Below are positions 1-5,116 of a DNA stretch of 5,116 nt, in pieces. The notes beneath the pieces were generated by a model that saw only the letters and a list, made by a program, of their open reading frames with translations, was not told the DNA's origin and did no database searches. Made by a program: the position numbers and the translations under genes. The stretch's first letter is position 1. Each line of letters begins with the position of its first letter. This DNA comes from Bacteroidia bacterium (GTDB taxonomy: Bacteria > Bacteroidota > Bacteroidia > Bacteroidales > BM520): contig RZYD01000198.1 of the NCBI GenBank assembly GCA_009930445.1, positions 1 through 5,116 on the forward strand. The letters run 5' to 3'.

Positions 1-1
1 C

Positions 2-859
2 TGGACTGAAGCGGACTATGGCTTTAGCGCAGCCATCAGCTACATCCTCGAAATGGATCTTGCAGGGAATGCATTTGCTTCTCCCATCACACTTGCCACC
101 GTAAACAATGCACTCACTACCACACTCACCAAAGGTAGCTTAAACAGCAAACTAATTGCGGCAGGAATTGCGGGAGGTGCCACCGTTGATGTTGAGTTTA
201 GAGTCTTATCAAAAGTAAGTAATGCCGTGGAGAACCTGGCCAGCGAACCACTTACAACCAATGTAACCACTTATCTGGTGATTATCGATTATCCCTTGCT
301 GAATGTCCCCGGATCCTATCAGGGCTGGAACCCCGAGGATAACACCACGGTCCTCTTTTCATTAAATTTCGATGAAAAATATGAAGGATACATCAATTTC
401 CCGGATCCAAATACCGAATTTAAATTTGCAAAAGGTTCATGGGATGAAAACTGGGGTGATACCGGAGCTGATTTTACCCTCGATCCGGGTGGGGATAATA
501 TTATCATTGCAGAAGCCGGATATTATAAACTTAATGCCGACCTCAACAGTCTGACCTACGAATACCTGAAAACCGACTGGGGTTTAATTGGTTCTGCCAC
601 TCCCGGCGGATGGGATACAGATACCGACATGATCTACGACACGGAGAGCGGTGAACTTTCCGTAACGATAAATTTGGTAGTGGGAGAAATTAAATTCCGG
701 GCTAACGACGGATGGGATCTGGATTATGGTGAAACAGATCCACCAACAGGATTCCTGACGAAAGGTGGAGCCAATATTCCAATCTCAGAAGATGGTAATT
801 ATACAGTTACTCTGGTACTCAATCAGGCAAATTATACCTATCGTGTAGTAAAAAATTAG
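2..859 (+). CDS. SusE/SusF-like starch-binding outer-membrane lipoprotein, C-terminal part (5' partial)
   Basis: Seen: the frame is open from the left edge (residue 1 = W at position 2) to a TAG stop at 857-859, giving 285 residues. The Met at position 53 lies inside a domain and is not the start; the real start with its lipoprotein signal is outside the window. Residues 1-88 resemble the SusE N-terminal domain (WTEADYGFSAAISY, then an AGNAF stretch). Residues about 94-188 and 189-283 are two tandem beta-rich modules sharing an E-[FI]-KF...W pattern (W147/W151; W238/Y242), a GG-[DA]-NI turn and a [GY]-Y-x-[LV] strand. The second module opens with WGLIGSATPGGW, characteristic of SusE/SusF carbohydrate-binding modules. 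Family knowledge: these surface lipoproteins bind starch beside the SusCD importer but have no catalytic activity. Inference: susC and susD-like genes should lie just upstream on the same strand. SusE versus SusF cannot be settled without the N-terminus and module count. The convergent amylase supports a starch or malto-oligosaccharide role. Confidence 0.87.
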   Translation, partial: WTEADYGFSAAISYILEMDLAGNAFASPITLATVNNALTTTLTKGSLNSKLIAAGIAGGATVDVEFRVLSKVSNAVENLASEPLTTNVTTYLVIIDYPLLNVPGSYQGWNPEDNTTVLFSLNFDEKYEGYINFPDPNTEFKFAKGSWDENWGDTGADFTLDPGGDNIIIAEAGYYKLNADLNSLTYEYLKTDWGLIGSATPGGWDTDTDMIYDTESGELSVTINLVVGEIKFRANDGWDLDYGETDPPTGFLTKGGANIPISEDGNYTVTLVLNQANYTYRVVKN

Positions 860-880
860 TAATTATACAATAACCTTAAA

Positions 881-917
881 AACAGGCCCGGTCGAATTGC
901 TGTCGACCGGGCCTGTT
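881..917. terminator. Bidirectional intrinsic terminator between convergent genes
   Basis: The arms at 881-895 and 903-917 are perfect 15-bp reverse complements (5' arm AACAGGCCCGGTCGA) around a 7-nt loop, ATTGCTG. The hairpin sits 21 nt after the SusE-like stop and 18 nt after the kinase stop, filling the gap between the two converging genes. Read on the - strand, the stem runs into five T residues (882 down to 878), a fair U-tract for ending the amylase-kinase transcript. Read on the + strand, the stem is followed by CATTACCC, so the U-tract is poor and termination there would rely on the strong stem. The dual function is inferred from symmetry and position. Confidence 0.88.
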
Positions 918-935
918 CATTACCCTTCATACCGG

Positions 936-2861
936 TCACATGTCAAGTTCAAACTGCAGTTCTGTGCCGTTTCCAGCGCTGCTGGTAATCGTTAGATGAC
1001 TGCTGTGTTTTTGCAATAATTCCTGAACTAACAGCAACCCTACGCCAGTTCCCTTCTCTCCGGCTGTGCCCGTACGACTCGTATTCTTCCGGCACAGAAG
1101 CACTTCATCCACCATGGCCTGATCCATTCCTATACCAAAATCAATGACTTTAATCGTAACTTTTTGTCTGCATTCATTTTCCACGGCCTGAAGTACAATC
1201 GCACTGTCCGGGTACGAAAACTTGATGGCATTGGAGAGCAGATTTAAAACAATCGTACGAATCATATTTCGGTCGGCAAAAGCAAACACCGGTGTTTCCG
1301 TATAGGTAATTTTCACACCTTTTGCCTGAGCCCTCAGCGTATTCAATTCAACCAACTCTGAAAAAATTTGCGCTATATTCAATTTTTCAGGGGTAAAAAC
1401 AGAATTTCCCGAGGTAACGCTGGCCCAGGATAGTAAATCTTCCAACAATTCATTGATTTGCAATGATGAGCGTAATACCGTACCGATAATTGAACGTCTT
1501 TTTTCCTCATCAAATGCATCATATTGACTATCAAGCAATGAGATTAATCCAAGCATACCTGCAAAAGGGCTACGCAAATCATGAGAAACGATGCTTAGAA
1601 AACGTGTCTTATCCTCCACAAGCATCTTAAATTTTTCTTCCGATGCTTTTAACATCACTTCAGACTTCCGTCGGTTGGCCACCTCAACCTGCAATTTCTC
1701 ATTTAAACGTTTGGTAATTCGGTATCGTTTAGCCAGTGCGATAAAAAGAGCGATATGCACCAACAATAAAAAAAGAATCATCAAAATAAAAAGATTACGC
1801 ATATTCCTTTCAGTTTCCAGAACAGCAATCTCCTGTTTTTGCTCCTGCATGATTAAGCGTGACTCCACTTCCGATATTTTCTTGGCTTCCTGATCCGAAA
1901 ATATTTCTTCCTGTAAAGAAGAATACTGCGTTAAATAGTCATACGCCAAATCGTTGCGGCCGATAGTTTTATAAAACTGGTTCAACGCTTGTAATATTTT
2001 CAGGCGCAAAAGCCGTGCATTCAATTGTCGTGCATTTTCCTCTGCCCGAAGGAGATATTTTTCGGCTACCGAATGATTTCCACGGGAAACTTCCCATAAA
2101 CCCCTGTGATACAACACGGCTGCAACGCCATAATTATTGCCGGTTTGCTCATACACCTGCTGCGCCCTGCCAAATACTTCTGTGATTGCCCCGGGGTTAA
2201 AATCATCATGAAGGGAAGAAATTAAAACAGCCTTATTGAGCAATACGTTGGCCTGTTCTTCGGAATTATTCAGTTCCTGATAGAGTTGCAACGACTTATC
2301 ATAAAAGGGAAGCGCTTCTTCATATCGGCCACTTGCATGATAAACTGAGGCTATAATTCGCAGCGTATAAGCAATTTGTCCTTTATCATTCAACTCCTCT
2401 TTTATTTTAAGTGACCGGTTCGCATAATCCAGTGCCAGTTCATAATATCCCATATCCAGATTCACAACGGCAATATTGGAAAGGCAATAGGCAATACCCA
2501 TAGTATCATCCAATTCGCGAAAAACAGTCAATGCTTCCTGATGATAATCAAGTGCTTTGCTAAACTCCCCCATTTTTCGGTAAAGTACTCCGGTTTCATT
2601 CAACAAAGCTCCTTCGATTTCCGGAGTTTTCAGGGTTTGTGCCAACAGAATACCTTCCGCAGCAAAATCAAGCCCCTTAAGGGGATTAATATTGCGATAC
2701 AACGACGATAACTGAAGGCATATCTCCATGCGTTTGGCATCGCGTGAATAATAGTAATATTTTTCAAGGCTATCAATTTGAGCCTGTTGGCAGAACCCAT
2801 GGAAGGATAAAAAAATAATCCATAGAAAAAGCAGGAATTGCCGTATCCTAGTTGCTTTCAT
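936..2861 (-). CDS. Periplasmic-TPR sensor histidine kinase
   Basis: Membrane kinase of a two-component system, 641 residues. Start: the ATG at 2861-2859 is preferred because a signal peptide follows at once (MKATRIRQFLLFLWIIFLSF, cleavage near residue 25). The frame stays open upstream to 2996, but only as an extension inside the amylase gene. Residues about 45-320 hold roughly seven TPR-like helical pairs of about 40 residues, clearest at 83-118, 123-157, 163-197 and 285-320. Residues 357-378 form one membrane segment, flanked by charged, probably coiled-coil helices (320-355 and 380-420). HisKA follows, with the phospho-acceptor His427 in SIVSHDLRSP. HATPase_c has the N box (N540, N544), the G1 box DFGIG (574-578) and the G2 box GTGVGL (604-609). 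The usual F box is not recognisable. There is no receiver, PAS or DNA-binding domain, so this is not a hybrid HTCS regulator; its response regulator must be elsewhere. Topology inference: TPRs in the periplasm, kinase in the cytoplasm. It overlaps the amylase end by 14 bp and is probably translationally coupled. The ligand is unknown; a link to starch rests on context only. Confidence 0.92.
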   Translation of the reverse strand: MKATRIRQFLLFLWIIFLSFHGFCQQAQIDSLEKYYYYSRDAKRMEICLQLSSLYRNINPLKGLDFAAEGILLAQTLKTPEIEGALLNETGVLYRKMGEFSKALDYHQEALTVFRELDDTMGIAYCLSNIAVVNLDMGYYELALDYANRSLKIKEELNDKGQIAYTLRIIASVYHASGRYEEALPFYDKSLQLYQELNNSEEQANVLLNKAVLISSLHDDFNPGAITEVFGRAQQVYEQTGNNYGVAAVLYHRGLWEVSRGNHSVAEKYLLRAEENARQLNARLLRLKILQALNQFYKTIGRNDLAYDYLTQYSSLQEEIFSDQEAKKISEVESRLIMQEQKQEIAVLETERNMRNLFILMILFLLLVHIALFIALAKRYRITKRLNEKLQVEVANRRKSEVMLKASEEKFKMLVEDKTRFLSIVSHDLRSPFAGMLGLISLLDSQYDAFDEEKRRSIIGTVLRSSLQINELLEDLLSWASVTSGNSVFTPEKLNIAQIFSELVELNTLRAQAKGVKITYTETPVFAFADRNMIRTIVLNLLSNAIKFSYPDSAIVLQAVENECRQKVTIKVIDFGIGMDQAMVDEVLLCRKNTSRTGTAGEKGTGVGLLLVQELLQKHSSHLTITSSAGNGTELQFELDM

Positions 2862-4701
2862 AGGTAATAATATAAGCGGTTTGAGGTTTAATCCTGAATC
2901 GATCAAACACAATATATGAATTATCAATAATATTGATCCCATCGACGGCACCAGAGAGGCACTCGGCATAACGCGACCCATCGAAAGGTACAACATTATT
3001 CCCTTTATTCACTACCACCATCACCCGTTGGTCACCTGAAATCCGAAAATATACGTACACTTCATTCTCCGGCAGAAAATGTATTAATTTACCCCTATGA
3101 ACAGCATCCGATGATTTACGCCACTGAAGAATATTCTTCATATACCGTTGTGCATCCACTTGATCGTCGGTTAATCCTACTCCGGAAAAAGCATTCCGGG
3201 AATCCTCCTTCCATCCTCCCGGAAAATCTTCACGGATAAAACCGTGTCCTTTGTTTTTTTCTCCATGCATAAGCAACTCGGTTCCATAATAAATCTGTGG
3301 AATTCCCCGGGTAGTTAAAAGCAGAGCGATGGCCATTTTATAGGAAGCAAGCGAACCTCCGGAGAGATAACTAAAACGTTCAAGGTCATGATTATCCAAA
3401 AAAATAAGATTATTTTCGGGTTGCGGATAAAGAAAATCCTGCGCCAGGGTATAATAAATTCGAAAAAGGCCGGTATTCCATCCTTCATCTTCATGAAGCC
3501 CTTGCGTTATTGCACCATAAAGTGGAAAGTCAGTGACAGACGGGATATGGCTATTATAGCCGAAACCCAATCCGTCGGAAAATTCCTGATAAAAGGCAGT
3601 AATCCCTTCCTTTTGTAGCCAGGCCTCACCAACAATCATAAAATCAGGATATTCAGAAAAAATCCGTTGTGCCCATTCCGTAACCATTTCTTTATAAGAA
3701 TAGGGCTGGGTATCTAGTCGAATACCGTCTAAATCGGCATACTCAATCCACCATATCGTATTCTGTATAAGATAATTACGTACCAATGGATTGCGCTGAT
3801 CCAGATCAGGCATGTGATGATCAAACCATCCGGTCAGCATTACATTCTGATCATAAACACTGGCATGCGGATCGGCAATCACTGAACCCCGAAAATTTGA
3901 GGGCGTATATTCCGGATGTTTATGAATCCAGTTTTCGGAAGGTAAATCTTCAATAAACCAGTGGTATAGGCTGGCATGGTTGAGAATATAATCCATGATA
4001 ACTTTCATCTGACGTGTATGACATTGCGCCACAAGGTCAACATAATCGTCATTCGTACCGAAACGAGGATCGGCTTTATAATAATCGGTTATGGCATACC
4101 CGTGATAGGAATAATCGGGATTGTTATTTTCCTGAAAAGGGTTCAGCCATAAAGCCGTAAATCCCATGCTTTCAATATATTCAAGATGTTCAATAATTCC
4201 TTTAAAATCGCCGCCATGCCGGCCATTAGCATCAGCACGGTTTGCCTTTTCTTTCATTTGAGATGGAGAATCATTATCGGGATCACCATTGGCAAAACGG
4301 TCGGGCATCAATAAATAGAGCACATCAGCTGGTGAAAACCCTTTTCTTGCTGCACTTCTCGATCGGCGCGTTTTTAGTTCATAATTTATTGTTATGATTT
4401 CACCGTTTAACGGATTTCGGAAAACCAACGGAACAATACCCGGCGCGGCTTCTCCAATTTGTAAGTTGATAAAAAGATAATTGGGATTAGCCACCCGGAT
4501 CACCTGGTCAATCTGTACCTCTGGATGCTGGCTCTCCACAGCCATGACGGAGATATCCTCCCCATGAAGCATCACCTGAAGGGAAGTGTAATGCATCCCT
4601 GCCCACCAAAATGGGGGTTCGATATGCAGGAAAGGAGAATTCTGGGCCGCAAGAGCAAATGAGAGAAAACAGACGAACACTACCAATAAAATCTTCTTCA
4701 T
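2848..4701 (-). CDS. Periplasmic GH13 alpha-amylase, neopullulanase/cyclomaltodextrinase type (SusA-like)
   Basis: Predicted to hydrolyse alpha-1,4 bonds in malto-oligosaccharides, cyclodextrins or pullulan in the periplasm. 617 residues, full length for the type. Residues 1-18 are a signal peptide (AxA at 16-18) with no lipobox. Residues about 24-110 match the Cyc-maltodex_N domain (IEPPFWWAGM at 27-36). The TIM barrel spans about 122-520 with the GH13 conserved regions: I DYILNH (237-242); II GIRLD (326-330), nucleophile Asp330; III GEAW (358-361), acid/base Glu359; IV LDNHD (435-439), transition-state Asp439. A calcium-type loop NGDPDND (138-144) resembles that of neopullulanases. Region V reads MPDLDQ (297-302), with Asp301 where Asn is usual. 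A C-terminal beta domain covers about 530-615. All catalytic residues are present, so the enzyme should be active; substrate preference cannot be read from sequence. It is first in an operon with the sensor kinase. The start follows an AT-rich leader without Shine-Dalgarno, 23 nt from a -7-like element. Confidence 0.94.
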   Translation of the reverse strand: MKKILLVVFVCFLSFALAAQNSPFLHIEPPFWWAGMHYTSLQVMLHGEDISVMAVESQHPEVQIDQVIRVANPNYLFINLQIGEAAPGIVPLVFRNPLNGEIITINYELKTRRSRSAARKGFSPADVLYLLMPDRFANGDPDNDSPSQMKEKANRADANGRHGGDFKGIIEHLEYIESMGFTALWLNPFQENNNPDYSYHGYAITDYYKADPRFGTNDDYVDLVAQCHTRQMKVIMDYILNHASLYHWFIEDLPSENWIHKHPEYTPSNFRGSVIADPHASVYDQNVMLTGWFDHHMPDLDQRNPLVRNYLIQNTIWWIEYADLDGIRLDTQPYSYKEMVTEWAQRIFSEYPDFMIVGEAWLQKEGITAFYQEFSDGLGFGYNSHIPSVTDFPLYGAITQGLHEDEGWNTGLFRIYYTLAQDFLYPQPENNLIFLDNHDLERFSYLSGGSLASYKMAIALLLTTRGIPQIYYGTELLMHGEKNKGHGFIREDFPGGWKEDSRNAFSGVGLTDDQVDAQRYMKNILQWRKSSDAVHRGKLIHFLPENEVYVYFRISGDQRVMVVVNKGNNVVPFDGSRYAECLSGAVDGINIIDNSYIVFDRFRIKPQTAYIITYESN

Positions 4702-4724
4702 ATCGTGTTGGTTTATTATTTACA

Positions 4725-4732
4725 CAAATATA
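4725..4732 (-). promoter_or_regulatory. Candidate Bacteroidota -7 element for the amylase-kinase operon
   Basis: On the - strand this reads TATATTTG, an exact match to the Bacteroidota consensus TAnnTTTG. It ends 23 nt before the amylase ATG, so transcription would begin about 20 nt upstream of the start codon and leave a short AT-rich leader. No TTTG lies at the expected spacing (about 19-21 bp upstream), so the -33 part is weak or absent; such a promoter might need an activator. The motif is short and lies in AT-rich DNA, so a chance match is possible. Confidence 0.5.
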
Positions 4733-4772
4733 TAAAACACAAAACGATAAAGATATTCATTTCAAAAAAACT

Positions 4773-4780
4773 TAGCTTTG
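4773..4780 (+). promoter_or_regulatory. Candidate Bacteroidota -7 element for the mutT-like gene
   Basis: TAGCTTTG matches TAnnTTTG exactly and ends only 4 nt before the ATG at 4785. If used, the transcript would start at or within a few bases of the start codon, giving a leaderless or nearly leaderless mRNA. No clear TTTG -33 element is seen around 4749-4754. No other TAnnTTTG match was noticed on this strand in the 83-bp gap. Function is inferred from motif and position only. Confidence 0.45.
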
Positions 4781-4784
4781 CAGT

Positions 4785-5116
4785 ATGGAAATTTTAACCG
4801 TAACGGCAGGTGTTTTGCATAAAGAAGGCAAAGTGCTGTTGGCTCAGCGAAGAAACGATACTACACCACGCAGCGGAAAATGGGAATTTCCCGGAGGGAA
4901 ATTGGAGACAGGGGAAACAGTGCAGCAAGGGCTAAGACGCGAATTACATGAAGAACTCTCCATTGATGCCAAAACCGCAAGGTTTATCACGGAATATATT
5001 CACCACTACCCTGACAGAACCATTCGGCTGATGGCCTTTCATATTGAAGAATTCGAGGGGGACATTGTACTTCACAGCCATCAAAAAATGGAATGGGTAG
5101 CTTTGGGTGACCTGGC
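4785..5116 (+). CDS. mutT: MutT-like Nudix hydrolase, 8-oxo-dGTP diphosphatase type (3' partial)
   Basis: The frame opens with ATG at 4785 and stays open for 110 codons to the right edge. The protein begins MEILTVTAGVLHKEGKVLLA and contains a Nudix box at residues 38-60: G38, E44, then RELHEELSI (52-60), which carries the R-E-x2-E-E core needed to bind the catalytic metal. The preceding GKWEFPGGK (31-39) is typical of MutT and the (deoxy)nucleoside triphosphate pyrophosphohydrolases. Ser59 replaces the usual Gly of the box. Family knowledge: these small cytoplasmic enzymes cleave oxidised or non-canonical NTPs to NMP and pyrophosphate; MutT protects against 8-oxo-dGTP mutagenesis. Family members are about 130 residues, so only about 20 should be missing. 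The start is supported by the family N-terminus beginning directly with the first beta strand. There is no Shine-Dalgarno. It is divergent from the amylase and probably unrelated to starch use. NudG-like CTP pyrophosphohydrolase activity is an alternative. Confidence 0.9.
   Translation, partial: MEILTVTAGVLHKEGKVLLAQRRNDTTPRSGKWEFPGGKLETGETVQQGLRRELHEELSIDAKTARFITEYIHHYPDRTIRLMAFHIEEFEGDIVLHSHQKMEWVALGDL

Noticed and set aside
40..270. 76-residue open frame on the - strand
   Set aside because: Antisense to the recognisable SusE domain; its composition is a low-complexity reflection of that gene and it shows no family motif.
319..554. Short open frames on both strands (62 and 60 residues)
   Set aside because: Both overlap the first starch-binding module of the SusE-like gene, have no motif, and have no plausible start context.
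1591..1893. 100-residue open frame on the + strand
   Set aside because: Antisense to the kinase membrane and HisKA region; the Ser/Arg/Lys-rich composition is what antisense reading of such DNA gives, with no domain seen.
936..2861. Kinase as a hybrid HTCS regulator of a polysaccharide locus
   Set aside because: There are no beta-propeller or YXY repeats, no receiver domain and no AraC-type DNA-binding domain; the protein ends directly after HATPase_c.
2862..2996. 45-residue N-terminal extension of the kinase frame to an upstream ATG
   Set aside because: It lies inside the amylase 3' end in another frame, would bury the clear signal peptide that starts at the ATG of 2861, and would need a 149-bp gene overlap.
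3388..3618. 76-residue open frame on the + strand
   Set aside because: Antisense to the amylase catalytic barrel, which is fully conserved in its own frame; no independent coding evidence.
2848..4701. Amylase as a surface lipoprotein like SusG
   Set aside because: Cys11 sits in the hydrophobic core of the signal peptide without a lipobox, and the AxA site at 16-18 plus the Cyc-maltodex_N domain fit a soluble periplasmic SusA-type enzyme.
4702..4748. Possible inverted repeat ATCGTGTT (4702-4709) / AAAACGAT (4741-4748) as an operator
   Set aside because: It has a mismatch, wide spacing and A-rich context; a match of this size is expected by chance and no LacI-type operator pattern is evident.

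Overview
The window looks like a piece of a Bacteroidota (Bacteroidetes) chromosome. The evidence is a SusE/SusF-type starch-binding lipoprotein, a SusA-like periplasmic GH13 amylase, a histidine kinase with a periplasmic TPR sensor of the kind common in this phylum, matches to the phylum's TAnnTTTG -7 promoter element, and AT-rich start regions without Shine-Dalgarno sequences. The genus cannot be fixed from the sequence alone.

Layout from left to right. (1) Positions 2-859, + strand: the C-terminal 285 residues of a SusE/SusF-like protein whose start lies outside the window. It is presumably the end of a susC-susD-susE type operon. (2) Positions 860-935: a short convergent gap with a perfect 15-bp hairpin that can terminate transcription from both sides. 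(3) Positions 936-2861, - strand: a 641-residue sensor histidine kinase with a signal peptide, about seven TPR-like repeats, one membrane segment and HisKA plus HATPase_c domains. (4) Positions 2848-4701, - strand: a 617-residue exported GH13 neopullulanase/cyclomaltodextrinase-type amylase. Its 3' end overlaps the kinase start by 14 bp, so the two form an amylase-kinase operon. (5) Positions 4702-4784: an 83-bp divergent promoter region with one -7-like element for each direction. (6) Positions 4785-5116, + strand: the first 110 codons of a MutT-like Nudix hydrolase that runs off the right edge.

Together, genes 1 to 3 look like part of a starch or malto-oligosaccharide utilisation locus. The SusE/F-like protein would hold starch at the cell surface. 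The amylase would cut imported oligosaccharides in the periplasm. The co-transcribed kinase may report on the envelope or substrate state to a response regulator not present here. The Nudix gene is probably an unrelated housekeeping neighbour.

I found no RNA gene, mobile element, CRISPR array or clearly new system. The points most worth a second look are the translationally overlapping amylase-kinase pair and a possibly leaderless mutT promoter.
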